A stretch of 64,000 nucleotides of DNA from Branchiostoma belcheri (Eukaryota; Chordata; Leptocardii; Amphioxiformes; Branchiostomatidae): positions 1,957,095 to 2,021,094 of the forward strand of contig NW_017804120.1 in NCBI RefSeq assembly GCF_001625305.1, in the 5' to 3' direction. Below the pieces are notes generated by a model. That model did not search any database, was not told the origin of the DNA, and was given only the letters and a program-made list of their open reading frames with translations. Position 1 is the stretch's first letter; every line of letters starts with the position of its first letter. Of this stretch, positions 26,721 through 49,100 are shown piece after piece. The translations under genes were made by a program, and so were the position numbers.

Positions 26721-27365
26721 CGCTAAAAACACATGAGAACTGTGATGAAAGTATGTATACATATAAATTCGATGCTCACTTGTGCAGAATTTTGCCCGCT
26801 TTTACCCTTGCGAACTGCTAGTTGCAATACATCTATTGAAAAAAAGTATTTGAAAACAATCCCGTACTTAGAGTTTGGGTAACCAAAGAAGGAACAGTCG
26901 TTGACTGCGATTCATAGAGATAGTATATTATTCTAACTCGTCAACATTTGTAGGATACTCAGATAGCTATAGGTACTATTATAAGATAAAACTACGATTG
27001 AACGCAATGCAAAATATATGGTGCTATGTCGACAAAGAGCACTGGTGATGACACGCTGCCACGTGTAAATGGTATGCTGCTACTGCATATGGCATGATCA
27101 TGATATTGAATTTGAATATGCAATTGCAACTTTTGAATCTGTTGCCATGTACGGTACCCATGCCATAGTGCTAATGCTTGCACGTGGTGATGGACATAGT
27201 TTGTAGTTTTATGTTATAAGCAATACTGGCAACAATCAAAAGATATGGTACATACTACACAGATGTGGGAGTAATAAAAACGTGTGCTAATTCAACTCAA
27301 ATGAGTAAAGCTTGCTTGTCTCTCCGTATAGTCTGTATGTCTGTCTGCCAGCCTGCATCACATCA

Positions 27366-27437
27366 GCCACCTTAGCTCAGAGGTAGAGCACTGGTCTCGT
27401 AAACCAGGGGTCGTGAGTTCGAACCTCACAGGTGGCT
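27366..27437 (+). tRNA. tRNA-Thr (CGU anticodon)
   Basis: 72-nt cloverleaf. Acceptor stem GCCACCT pairs with AGGTGGC. The anticodon arm CTGGT-CTCGTAA-ACCAG gives anticodon CGT, decoding ACG threonine. The T arm GTGAG-TTCGAAC-CTCAC is perfect, discriminator T. A box TAGCTCAGAGGTAGAGCA and B box are intact. No intron, and no encoded CCA, as expected for a eukaryote. Confidence 0.92.
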
Positions 27438-29502
27438 GACTACATTTTACCAATTTTACGGAATTTTTTCAGTCTTCCTTATGAAAAACGTGAATTTTTT
27501 GTCAGTTTGTTTCCGGTTAGTCATTTATTTTGGAGGTTAGAACAGTAGTTTAATTTTCATAATTTACCAACTCAGATGCTAATGTTAAACTCTTGAAATG
27601 AAGGTATGTTTTTTACTCTTTCTGCCTGTCTGTCTCTCTCCCTCTCTCTTTCTCTCTCTCTAAAAAGACATCAGCATGCAAAACGTGATGAAGTCTACCA
27701 TTTCTGACGACCTTATTTTTGAATGACTTCTACACATGTTTTGACCACCATACGTATGTCTAGTCCTTGTCAAGGCCTCTCAACATGTAACCTATGCCCG
27801 ATGACGCAGAACATAACCAAGTGTTAAGTATAACCACATCAGGAATCCACCGATACTTCCTTAGGCTTCGACAACATGAGGTGCCAAGTAACCCTCGGTC
27901 GTGCCTGTAGACACTCTGACGTCCGCATGGAGTAAATATTTGTCATTATGTATGTTGGCCCCCGTCCCAGACTAGCCTGTTCACTCCAGGCAACGCCAGT
28001 AGATCCTCACTTCTCAGTGCTGAGGACTTTACTAGATATACAGGTGAGTGTTTCTCTAACGTTTTGGCATATCGATATGTTTATGATCATGTATATGTAG
28101 CTAGTAAGGATTACTATTGTAAGAGATTCTAAGGAATATAATTCTATTCGTAATATCCCCTATTATTTGAATAATTATGATATAGATATGTTAGGTTTTA
28201 TTCGACATTCGTCTTATTCCACACAATTATTTTATTGTTGTTACTCTCTTTATGTAGTTTGCCATACATTGTACCATGTGCAATTGTCGTGCAATAAAGT
28301 TCTATTTACCAAAAGTCAAATAGAGTGTATAGAAAAATAATCAAACTATGACAAGATATCTTTTAGACAGTTTGGTGATGTAGGTGAGATATAAACTTAC
28401 TATTTCATGGGAAAACTTCGTTTCTTTGCTGTAACGTTAGTTTATTTATGTTATTTCATCTACACCACGGGCCTCACTGTTTATAGCTCACTAGTTAAGA
28501 GTTCAGACTTGCTTGTTATTGCGGAGATGTGGATGAGCTCGTACGACCTCAGAAGGTCGGCGGCAGTGGACGGGTCGTGTTACTGTGTAAATAACAGAAC
28601 CGGATTCTGCTGGTCAGAACTGGTTCTACTAGCGTTCTAAACATGTAGCCGACTGGGCAATAGACCAATGTTATTTTCTTTAGTATATGATTTATGTTTA
28701 ATTTCTGTTATGTAACTTATGTACCAATTTGTTTTATTTTTGGGCCCCATTGAAAATCAACAAAAAATTGAATTGAATGGATAGATAAACAAATAAATTG
28801 TAAAATGAGTTAAGTAATAACATCACTAAAATGATCTACGGTTTGGATTGCAATTCCATACAGATGTCTGTTTTGCAAAACATTATGCATCTCAATGCTT
28901 GATAAGTTAAAGTGTACACAGAGGGATATCAAGATTTTTTTTAACTGGCTTAAGATGGCATCATTTCGAGGACATCTATTTTCTTAGAGAGGTATCAATG
29001 ATCAAATGAACTTGACACAAGCAAGTTTATGGCTGTTTGTGACTAAGTCAATGTCACGACTGAGATTCCATAGAAAAGTAATCTAAAACAAATCTATTTG
29101 ACAGTCTTTTCGTTCGCTGCATTTTCGGTACCTTATATGTAAAAATTTCTACATTAGTTTTCAGGGATTTTCTTGACATTGTATCGATGTCATCTGTAGG
29201 AAAGTATTCTAATTATCTAGAAATGTGTAATATGAGCAATTGGCTGTAGGTACTGCCGCATACAATACATATTTTAGTTATGTCACTGTCATGATTGTAT
29301 TGGCCAGCAACTATTGTCAGTTGTAGGGTTGCATCATATAATATAAGTGTATGGTTTATCATATAATTTTTGAGACATTGTCCAAAACTAAGTAATGCTA
29401 TGTATTTCAAAACAACAGTCAAAATCACCTAAGCGCAAATGAAAATAAAATAACGTTTACTTGCTTATTTTTGTCTTTAGTGCTCAAAGGTCACGATTCA
29501 AA

Positions 29503-38317
<8,815 letters not shown>

Positions 38318-38318
38318 G

Positions 38319-38324
38319 AATAAA
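38319..38324 (+). terminator. Polyadenylation signal overlapping the end of gene B
   Basis: AATAAA begins 2 nt after the gene B stop codon. If used, the 3' UTR would be only about 20-40 nt. Confidence 0.3.
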
Positions 38325-38374
38325 AAACTACATTATCTTTACTGATAGACGCTGCAGATTGACACTGACGATAT

Positions 38375-38700
38375 TCATGACTTTCACACTCCCCATAATG
38401 CCTAGTAAAGATCACGGATATGACGTAAGAAGCGGATATAAGTAATGCGACCGTGCGCGAGTAGGAGAGTCTTCGGTAGAAGGTAGAACGATAGAAGTTA
38501 TGCCATTTTTCTCTAATTCCAACAAAAATGCAATTATGGCATGCGCTTTATACTACATAAATAATTCAAAACAATATAGTAGACCAGGTTTATCGATAGA
38601 ACTTGTTGGAAATATTACATCGAGGAAGGGGGAGGGGGGTGGTCATACGTCATATCCGTGATCTTTACTAGGCATTATGGGAAGTGTGAAAGTCATGAAT
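38375..38700. mobile_element. TIR element TTCACACTTCCCATAATGCC, copy 2
   Basis: Same ends, opposite internal orientation, 58 bp beyond the stop of gene B. Its outermost arm sequence (TATTCATGACTTTCACAC) differs from copy 1, yet its two arms match each other. Confidence 0.85.
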
Positions 38701-40342
38701 ACTGAACTGCTGTTTTTCTGGGAAATGCCAGATGCACTTAGACATCAGGCTGCAAGCTCTAATTAGTTGTTGACAATTGATTCTTTAAATGTCAATGTTC
38801 GTAGCGATGCTCAGTCTTTTTGGCAATGTAAAAAAGGCAGCATGATAAGTTTCATCGTGATCTGGGGTATGACAAGTGTGTGTGACCTCCTTGAACTTTA
38901 ACCTCCAGGTCACGTGATAACCGTGTCGTACCTGCCGTCGGAAAGATGGCGGATGTCAGTTGAAAGCTTTTCTACAGTCATGATCTTTAGCAGTTGTTTT
39001 ATCCTCTAAATTCAAGTGTGTGGTTTATTTTGGATTGAGCCATTGTTGGGGAAATCATTAAATGATGATGATTATTATATTAATGACTGTCATCCTTTTC
39101 TATTGACCAATGCATTTCATCGAGTTCATGCATAATTCAGAAACGCCCCATCTTTTAACCATTTATGAAGCAGCCTTCCTTTTTATGACGCTAACAATGT
39201 GGGCATGGTCGTTCATATATAACCAGTATTAGTTATTTGTCAACTTCATGATTAATATTTGGTAAGTTTCTAGGGGGAGGACATTGTACAAGCCTTATAC
39301 AGGCTTCTTTTCTCCTCCTGCATACTGCTTTTATTTCTTTGTTTTGCATTTGTAGATTGATGTTTTTATTTGTGCAAATCAATCAATCAAATCAAACCAG
39401 TTCAGATGAAACCACGAAGGGAATGGCCTATCCAGTGATACTATGTACATGTACTTATAACAGAATGCCCTGACCCAACAAGACAATACGTGCAATCGGC
39501 CAGCCAACTAAACCATTATGAACATGCATCACCATGTACTGTATACTTACTTGTACATGATGCAGTACTTGATAAAAAAATACCGTATATGCAATTAAAA
39601 TAGTCCTATCGTTTCTGAAATGGTGTATTGCTCTCTTTGCTATTACTTCTCACATACTGCTTCTACCTGTAAGGCAGTTCACACGAAGGCATAGAGGACA
39701 TGAAAATATTGAAGTGGCAAAGATTAAATCTAGCTATAATGGAGTAGAATAACCCATGACGACAAGAGGACAGTATATAGGGCAATGATCTGAGCAATGT
39801 CATCACATTTTTACCAAAGTCAACGAGACTGCCAACTGTATATGTCTGTGACTATTCCTATTACTTGTACTGCAAGTTGAGTAGAAATAAATTGTTAAAG
39901 CGAGGCATGTCAAATGTAGTGTTTATGATTATTCAATACATGATTATGCAGTTACATACTCTTGAAAATAAGAATGTCACGAACACAAATATTTTATTTC
40001 TTCATATATATCCATAACATACAGTATACAAGCTGGTAGGTCAATGACCTCATAGCGTCTGGAACTATCATCAGTGACGTAGTGATGTCCGTGTATATAT
40101 GGTGCGCTCGGAATGTGTCTGTATATGTCGTACACTGTACCCAAAATGAAGATCAGTGTGCGATCAGTCTGACAAATTCTTTCTATCAATTTATCCTTCT
40201 TTCCTTCCTTCCATCCATCCATCCATCAGTCATACCATCCATCCATCCATTCATCCATCAATACTTGTAATCACCAATAAAGGCAGTTGTCAATAACAAT
40301 GTCGTCTACTAGACAACACATTACCCTAGCCCAGCATGTTTG

Positions 40343-40764
40343 TAAGGCTACACCGACTTAATTTTATGGATGACATCCGCGCGCGCATTGATTTTCACCT
40401 GTTCTCAAAAAAAAGAAAAAAAAAAGATCACGTCCGCCGACGCTCTGGCCTGGCTCTAGGCCTGGGTAGGCCCTGGTGGTTTAGCGCCAATACGAAGCCG
40501 GGCACCCAGGCTACCGAAGCTCCACGACTCAAGAACTCCGTACATAAGTACAGTGCCGATTCATAAATTCCGCAAAAAGCCAGCATGTGTTGGCTAAGCC
40601 AGCATACGTGGCTAAGTACTGCCCCAAATTCACAATACCAGCTTTGTATTCCTGTGGTTTAGTAGAATTTTTCTTTTTATCCGGAATTTTTTTTATTCGC
40701 CCGCGCGCACTAGTTTGGGGGTCTTCAGAGGATGTCATCCATAAAATTAAGTCGGTGGGGCCTA
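40343..40764. mobile_element. TTAGGCC...ATGGATGACATC family, copy 3
   Basis: Ends ACCGACTTAATTTTATGGAT on the left and its reverse complement at 40732-40757. Subterminal GCGCGCGCATTGATTTTCAC on the left and TTCGCCCGCGCGCACTAGTT on the right match opposite ends of copy 1. Confidence 0.8.
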
Positions 40765-40949
40765 ACCTCGGTTACAATGTCATGCATGTCGATGGGTTGT
40801 TGCCTTGTACTTTTATTAGAATATTAACCTATTTTATCCCTGTACGGGTTGTATACGATTTCACGTCGGGCACAAATATATGGAAACCACATACGGGATA
40901 TCCACATTCTTATGCATAAGTATATGACGGTCACCATATATAGGATAAT

Positions 40950-41520
40950 TAGGCCACGGCAAGTACATTTTATGGATGACATCCACCACAGACTCCACAT
41001 CACATGCGATAGGGCGAAAAGAAACAAGGCTGGCAAAAAAAACCAAGATTCCTACATTTTCAAATTTTGACATCATAAACCTTGTTAAACAAGAAATGAT
41101 AACTATATTGTGATAAGTTTTCTATCATTGTAAAAATGGTTTTCAGTGGAAACATCAAATATACACAGCCAGCATCACATAAAAAAGAATGAAATACATC
41201 ACTGCATCAAAGATAGTAGAAGACAAAACAATAAATAAAAACCTTGTCTTGTCTCCTGTCTTCATATTTATCTGCCATCCACGTTCCGGTATGGTAACAG
41301 AAATCTTTGCCCATTTTCGACATGTTGACCACTGTCAGAAGGCAACAAAATGTCTTTTTTTCTTCAAAATCAGGCGAAAATTAATGCGCACGCTGATGTC
41401 ATCCATACAAATTCGGCATGTTGACCACTGTCAGAAGGCAACAAAATTTCTTTTTTTCATAATCAGGCAAAAATTAATGCGCGATGATGTCATCCATACA
41501 AATTATTTGCTGTGGCCTTA
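40950..41520. mobile_element. TTAGGCC...ATGGATGACATC family, copy 4, right end duplicated
   Basis: Left TAGGCCACGGCAAGTACATT, right end reverse complement TAAGGCCACAGCAAATAATT. A 96-bp unit containing CATGTTGACCACTGTCAGAA and the subterminal TTAATGCGC...GATGTCATCCATACAAATT is repeated twice (about 41322-41417 and 41418-41510). Confidence 0.75.
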
Positions 41521-41697
41521 CTGACGTTCCAGTGAGGTGTTTATAGCGTTAGCCTCCGGTGCCAAATGGGTTCCAGATAAGCCTGAGTGTGAACTCGTGG
41601 ACTACGTGCCGTCTGGATGTGATAAATGTACTTTATCATGTGCCTGGGCCCAGTCTCAGCCTCTTCTATCCACGTGGTGAAAGCACACCACTGCTTC

Positions 41698-41960
41698 GTG
41701 CCGTGGCAATGATAAAGGTACGACTTTACCTACTGAATATCCTACATACGTATTATGACTGTATGTGGTGAATGCATACTTAGTATAGTGTATTTTGTAT
41801 GAATTAATGTCATTACCAGCTGTTAGTTCTGTGCCGTGGCAATGAAAAAGGTACGACTTTACCTAGTGAAAATCCTATATACGTATTATGACTGTATGTG
41901 GTGAATGCATACTAGTGTATTTTGTAAGTTGAATCAATGTCATTACCAGCTGTTAGTTCT
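41698..41960 (+). repeat. 133-bp tandem duplication upstream of gene C
   Basis: Two copies beginning GTGCCGTGGCAATGA at 41698 and 41831, each with AAAGGTACGACTTTACCTA and ending CATTACCAGCTGTTAGTTCT. Confidence 0.85.
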
Positions 41961-43107
41961 TTTAATGGAAAACTTTTATCTCCTTTCAGCCTGTCAAGTA
42001 AGAGACATTGCTATGCTTTGATAACGACGTGGCAAGAATACTAGATTTACGCTACACTGTGTATGCATAGGGATTAGCCGCAACGTCAAGTTATACTTAT
42101 AGGTCTCTGCACTGAATAGTATATAACCGAGCAGATGTTGTGACGAAAGACTACAACGTTTTCTACGTTTTCAGGCGCCTCTAAAGACCCTCCTATTGGT
42201 TTAAGACGTTGAGAGTAAGAATCATGAAGAAAGAAGGGTCAAGGTCATAATTAAAGAAGCCCGGCCGCCGAAAAACATTACGCCCCCCCTCCCCACATGT
42301 ACTGGTTAGTGTACCATGTATACGTGACCAAATGTCCTTAGAAGAAGGTCAAAAACGCTTTATAGACCATAAGCTGAGAGGTCACCTATCTAATAACCAC
42401 ATGACTAACAGATAATCATCTATTGAGAAACAAATCTAGACAGACCAATTGTAGACATAGACAAGTTCGGCGTTGTAAAATAGCACTGAATAATATGAAA
42501 GACTATAATTATAACTTCACATATATAGCAAATTGCTTATTTTATTGTTTTGTGGTGCAGTTCGTTACGAGAATTTATTGCTGACATATCTAGCGAGTTT
42601 TTCAGGTCTGTTGACTTAAGCCCTCGCAGTGTACGTGTGCTTACCAATGGGCAACACTTCACTCAACAAGAATTCGGAGATCTCAAACCTCCATGAAATA
42701 TATGAGTTTTTGTAAATGTTTTTACACAGTACACTATACTACAGTACAGAACAAAATAACACAGGTTTTTGTTTTCAACAAAAAGCTAATACAGTAGCAC
42801 CTTTGGTCTGAAATAGGTTAGGCTGTAATAGATATCAACTCAGTACATGTAGTCTATTCCAGAGGGAGAACCTCATTAATCAAACCGGTTAGGCACGCGC
42901 CAAAAACAATACCTCCATTTTTCATGGAGGTAATAAGGCCGGTTAACCTATTTGTCATTGTGCAACTGGTCATCAGATGACATATATCTGTTGATAAGAA
43001 TATGTCAAGTAGATGTTACTTTTATTGATTTGCCTTGATAAGGTGGGTATGGTATGAATGTAAAAATATATTGTATTTCGTGCAGTGACGAAAAGTCACA
43101 AATCAAG

Positions 43108-46100
43108 ATGGCAGAAACAACGCAAAAACCATGCCGTCTGCCGACCACATTGTCAAGTGCAGTAAAGGTAAGAATATATCTGCTCTGTTAACAAATTAAT
43201 GAAACCATGTTTTTTTAGAATAATGTTCTCATTCTAAACACCATCATCACAAGGCGTGCAATAATTATGTTAACCGAAGGAAAACATTGTTTTTGCTACG
43301 TTTCCTCTTCTTCTCCACACCAAAAAGGTCATTGACCTGAACCAGACTGTCTGTTACCATGGTAACTAGTGTTGGGTTACACCTTGTTGCATTTTATAGC
43401 AGGAGGGATTTAGACTCCTTGTTTGAGTACGAATTAACAGAGCAGACCATATGCAAAGGTAAACATTATGCATTTGCTTTGCAAATGGTACCTTTCTAGT
43501 CTATTAAATGTTAGTCGTGAGGGTATGATATTCTGATCAAAATTGTTAAAAGATTGAAACCTTTTCGCCTTTGTCGCTACGTATACCTAATCTCGGGCTA
43601 ATACTTGAAATACATGTATGTGTTTAATTGTGTGTAGTAATAATGTATGAAGCACTAGCGTTAGCTCTTTCTTAGTAGCATAAACGTAGACCGCTCTCGC
43701 TATGCATATGTAGTCTTGATATTTAAAAAGTGTATGTTGATTTTTATCATGTGTAGTAAGAATTTATGGAACACTAGCGCTAGGTATTTCTGAGTAAAAT
43801 AGATGTACATAAACTTACAGATAGGTGACTTTAGTCATCAGTCAAATATGAAAACCCTTCTTCCACAGAAGACGGCGGTAACAGACAGCGTTGCCGTGAA
43901 GTTGGTGTTGGACGGGGAGATAGCTGATGACGTGGTGCTCCGTGGGTCATGGGACGACTGGAGCCGGGATTGGGATCTGAAAAGGAAGTAATTAATCATA
44001 TTTGAGCACATTAAAGACATTTAGATATGTTATTGTGAACTGTCTGTCATAGAGGACAATATTTCAAATATCACAACAGCTATACAATGATTGTACTCAT
44101 AAGTAAAAAAAACTAAGAAATTGTATTATGAAGTAAGTTTAAACTGTAATTTCCAACACAAGAAATTGGACTCACCCAAATTTTCGACTGTACAACTCCA
44201 GTCTTTGTCAAGGAATGAACAATCTACCGCTTCCGTGACGTCACGCAGATAACACACGTGACTCCGTTCAATAGCAGTGGATTATAGGTTGCAGAAAGTC
44301 TGTGGCGCCCCCCGTCTCTGTTGAGTCCAATTTCCTGTGTTGGAAATTACAGTTTAAACTTGCTTCATAATGATATCTACCAACGCAGATGAACTTTCAA
44401 GATAAGAAATTGTATTTAGGACCTGGAAGCAGCAAGATTTTTTGAACTGCATATGATCTTCCGTTTTTTCGTAAAACATAATTTAACCATTTGATATCAT
44501 TGCATGATTAAATTTTTGTTTCTTTCCTGCCAGTAAGAAGAAGTTAGAAAACAGTGTGTGCCTTGACCTACCCTGTGGATACTACGAATATAAATACAGA
44601 GGAGGCAGAAGATGGTTCTGTGACAAGTCTAAGGTATTGCCATGGCTGATGTCTAGAAACAAGTCAAAAACATTGTGGTGTGTGAGAGGAAGCCAACCGT
44701 TCCTAGCAAAGCTACATTATTGGCTGATTTCATGCAATTACATGATTTAGTAAAAAGAAAATGTGTACAAATGTGTTTTGACAAAATGTATCCAACACAA
44801 CAACATCCATGTTTGAACGTGCATATATGCTTCTTAGTCAGACATATCAGTTTCTAGGTACAAAATCTTTCTAATAGTATAGTAAAACACATCAACAGAT
44901 GTTGCCTGCATATGTATTACAGCTATCACTGCTACTATATTTCCTCTCCAGCGAAATTCATTTCTTTCCGTTATTTCAGCCGATGGTGCCAAACGTGTTC
45001 GGAACGCTGAATAATTACATGGAAGTAAAGAAAGTGCCTGAGACTTCCAGCGCTATAGTACAAGGGTTGAGATCTAAGACTTCTCATATCAATGTAAAAA
45101 TGCAGAAGAACGTTGATCTAGAGGTCCTTCGGTCAAAAAGTGAAGCACCACATGACGAAACACCTGTTATAGATACGGATAAGAAATCAAAAGATGCTGA
45201 CGCCACTGAGCCACTAACACAGGCCAAAGAATTTGAAATGGTCATTGACACGGATGAAAATTTAGAAGGCAAGGTCATGACAAAATCAGTAACAGAAGAC
45301 AAGGTTCAAATGGAAACTATCGTAAGTGGCATAGAGTTCTTCCAAGCTAACCCTGTTCTACCAACCTTGGTTCTACCAACTGTGGAGAAGACGTCTTACG
45401 ACAAGGATGACTTTGGAACAACAACAGAACATGAAGCTAATAATGATTCCCAAGACGTGGAGAAGACTTCAGGAGCTGAACCTACCACAGAAGAAACATT
45501 GGCAACAGGAGAAGCAAACGTAAGACCTGGTCCAGATCTTGTGGCAAACATAGAAGAAAAACTGTCCACTCAGATGACTACAACAAAGAAGAGACCTGAG
45601 AGGCCGGTTCCTGACTTGGTTAAGAATACAGATGAAGATAGAGTTCCATCCGAGACAGCAACGTCCAACACAGATGAGAGTGACAGCATCATTGATGTGT
45701 CTGAAGAGAATGAAGAGTCAGCAAAGACAATTGGAGACATCGTCCAACCGTTTGAAGATAACACACCGAGCGAAAGAGCAGAACTAGGTGAAGCAGTTCA
45801 ACAGGCTTCAACAGACATTGATGACAGAGAAGAAAGCGAGAAAGCCTCAGTAACATCATCAGATCTCGTCCCAACAAAAGGGAATGAAGAGCCAGAAAAG
45901 ACAATTGGAGACATCGTCCAACCGTTTGAAGATAACGCACAGAGCGAAAGAGCAGAACTAGGTGAATCAGTCCAAGGGGCTTCAACAGACATTGATGACA
46001 GTGAAGAAGGCGAGGTAGTCTCAGTAACATCTTCAGATCTCGTCGCAACAGAAGGAAATGAAGAACCAGCAAAGACAATTGGAGACATCATCCAACCGTT

Positions 46101-49100
46101 TGACGATAACGCACAGAGCAAAAGAGCAGAATCAGGTGAAGCAGTCCAAGAGGCGTCCACAGACATTGATGACAGGAAAGAAGACGAGGTAGTCTTAGCA
46201 ACATCAACAGATCTCGTCCCAACAGAAGGGAATGAAGAGCCAGCAAAGACAATTGGAGACATCGTCCAACCGTTTGACGATAACACACCGAGCGAAAGAG
46301 CAGAAGAAGGTGAAAAAGTCCAAGAGGCTTCAGCAGACATTGATGACAGGGAAGAAGGCGAGGTAGTCTCAGTAACATCATCAGATCTCGTCCCAACAGA
46401 AGGGAATGAAGAGCCAGCAAAGACAATTGGAGACATCGTCCAACCGTTTGAAGATAACACACCGAGCGAAAGAGCAGAAGAAGGTGAAGCAGTCCAAGAG
46501 ACGTTCACAGACATTGGCGAGGGTGAAGAAGAGGTAGTCTTAATAACATCATCAAACGACCCAACAGATGACACTGACTCAGACGGAGAGTGTTACGAAC
46601 TTGTAGTGAAGATGATGGGCATTGCAGGGGGGATTCAAGATTTTATCAAAGAGGTACCTGGAGTTCAAGCACCTATCGTACATACTGCTGACCAGACAGA
46701 AGGCGTATCTACGACGGAAACACCAATACAAGATGAAACAACCGAAAAGGCATTAGACACAACAGAAAAGACACTCGTAACTCAAGCCCAAAACGAACCT
46801 AGTTCACAAATTACACTGGACAAAATTCAAGGGTCCGAAGAAATGGTTGTCATGGCAACATCCACAAAAGTCGAAATTTCTGAAAGGGATTTTCCAGAAA
46901 GTATAGTAAAGAAGCATGTGGATAAAATTCTTACCGGAGCAGCAACCTCAGTCGAAATTGACAGTACAGAAGAAAAGGTGGTTGTGAAAGGTTCTTGGGA
47001 CGGATGGAGTGAGGCATATATGTTAGACAGGAGGTATGTTGTATTTTGATTGTTTGTTTAGATGCTGATTTTTGTAAATAAGTCATTGATCACCTGTGGC
47101 TCTTTTTTCGTTAGATTATACTATTTACGGTTAGTAGTCTATCTAGCAATTTCTGTGACTACATGTATTTTTTCAGAATCTAACATATCTTGTGTGTTCC
47201 CGTTTGGCAGTGCGGATGGAGTGTACAGTGTGACATTGATGCTGCCCTCTGGTCTACACGAGTATAAGTTCAGACTGGGAAACAAGTGGTTCCACAATGA
47301 CATTAAGGTACGTTTGTTTTTATTTGTTTAAGAGACCAATATCTGTGAAGTTTCAAAGATACAAAATAATTTTGTGTAAATTTTGTACATTAATTGTGTA
47401 TACAGAGTTTTTATGTAATCAGTACAATTTATTTTCCAGCCGGTGGTACCAAACGTGTTTGGTACTCTCAACAATTACCTAGAAGTCAGGAAACTGCCTG
47501 ATGATGGCTTAACCAACCAAGATCAAGGGACTAACAAGGTAGCCCATACCATTGTGAAGATACAGAAAGAGATTGATCTAGAAACCATTGATGTGGCTCA
47601 GAACTTCGAGCCAAAAAGGCAGGATGGCAGCGACCAAGTCAGCGTACAAATGCATACAAAAGTTGGTCTGGAAACCCTTGGGGCGTCTGTGTACGAGTGT
47701 CATTCAAACATGGAGCAAGAAACTAAGTTTGAAATACCTGTCCATGGTACTGAACAGGAATCAACAGATTCCAGTTTTGTACCAATTCAAAATTCAGAAA
47801 ACGTCAACACAGATAAAAATATTGAAGGTACGGCTTTGATAGAAACAGCAAAACAAAACATAGCTGCGATGGAAAGTGTCTTAGGTAGAATGGAGGTCTT
47901 ACATACTGCAATGGTCCAATATAAGACTGTTCTAGAATCTTTCGAGGAATCACAGGACGACGACGATCTCAATACAACACCACAAGTTGAATCTGCAGGC
48001 CGGGACAATCAAGCTTTTCGGACGAATTTGGAAGACGAAGCCTTCACAGAAGAAGTGCCACTTTCTACAGATGACGTGCAAAAGCCAATCCCAAATACTG
48101 ACGAACAGCCAAAACAGATGGCCTTTACCGACACAACAGAATCAGACAAGATGAAGCCTGAAGAAAAGCCTGTTTCGGACAGAGTGCATACACCAGAAGA
48201 CACTGTGTTCTCAATGATAGAATTACCGGACGAGAAAGATGATACGAATATCGAAGACGTCGTAGAAGAGTCAGAGACTGACTTGGAGATTGATAACAAT
48301 GGTTGGAGCGTTGTTTCAGAAAATGAAACAGCACCAGCTGGTGACACGGCTATGAAAGGAAATACAGACGAAGAGGAGGCGGGAAAGAACACGACTATCA
48401 CTGAAATATCAGCACCAGATGACAATACTGCTGCAGCTGAAACAGCACAACCTGCTGAAGCTACAGTGTTAGAAAAGACAGAAATGGAGACCGCTCCTGA
48501 AACACTTGCATCGGACGAAACATTTCTAAGCGACAATCAGATACTAAAAGACACGACTGTCACAAAAACGACTACATCAGATGATCCTCCTGAGAAGAAT
48601 CTCTCAGAGTTCGCAGAGAAGCCAGTAGATGGAACTGAAACCGAACCAGCACGGTCTAGCGATGCTGCGATGTTAGAATGTATAGACGTAAAACTGGTGT
48701 GGAAAGGTGCCACCAGTGGTGACGTTGTGCTCCAAGGATCCTGGGACGGATGGAGGCGGGCCTACAAACTCAACAAGAGGTAGGGCTTCTATGGAAATAT
48801 TGTAACGATACTATCTACCCATCTATTTCTACTTTATTCAACTAGGGTGGGTCAACTGAGTGTCATAGCAGGAGCTTACACCGGGGTCCTGGAAAAAGTA
48901 CATTACATATGCATTTAATGCTGCTTTACGTAGCTGATATTTTAAAATGGTGACTTATTTTCTCTTTAACGTTGTCACCATCCTTGCTACTTCTGTGTTG
49001 CAGTAAAGTGATTTTTCTCTATTTTGCAGTGATCAGGGAGAGTACAGTATGTCACTGAAGCTACCGTTCGGTCAGCACGAGTATAAGTTTCGAGTCGGGA

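Larger units (their letters stand above)
25982..29480. other. Gene A-gene B intergenic region
   Basis: Holds the possible 3' exons of gene A, a tRNA gene at 27366, and a possible untranslated first exon of gene B ending at 28043 (GATATACAG/GTGAGTG). A 77-aa ORF at 28407 looks random. No other feature is supported. Confidence 0.5.
38318..43085. other. Gene B-gene C intergenic region
   Basis: No gene supported. Contains TIR elements at 38375, 40343 and 40950, a short CATC/CATT tract near 40205-40260, and a 133-bp tandem duplication at 41698. A possible untranslated first exon of gene C ends near 41718 (ATAAAG/GTACGA). Confidence 0.5.

Noticed and set aside
28407-28640. 77-aa ORF with signal-like N-terminus
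   Set aside because: Isolated, short, no homology recognised, and in an AT-rich region; indistinguishable from chance.
45798-46574. 258-aa antisense ORF over the gene C repeat
   Set aside because: Shadow of the 174-bp repeat, with no splice or start context.
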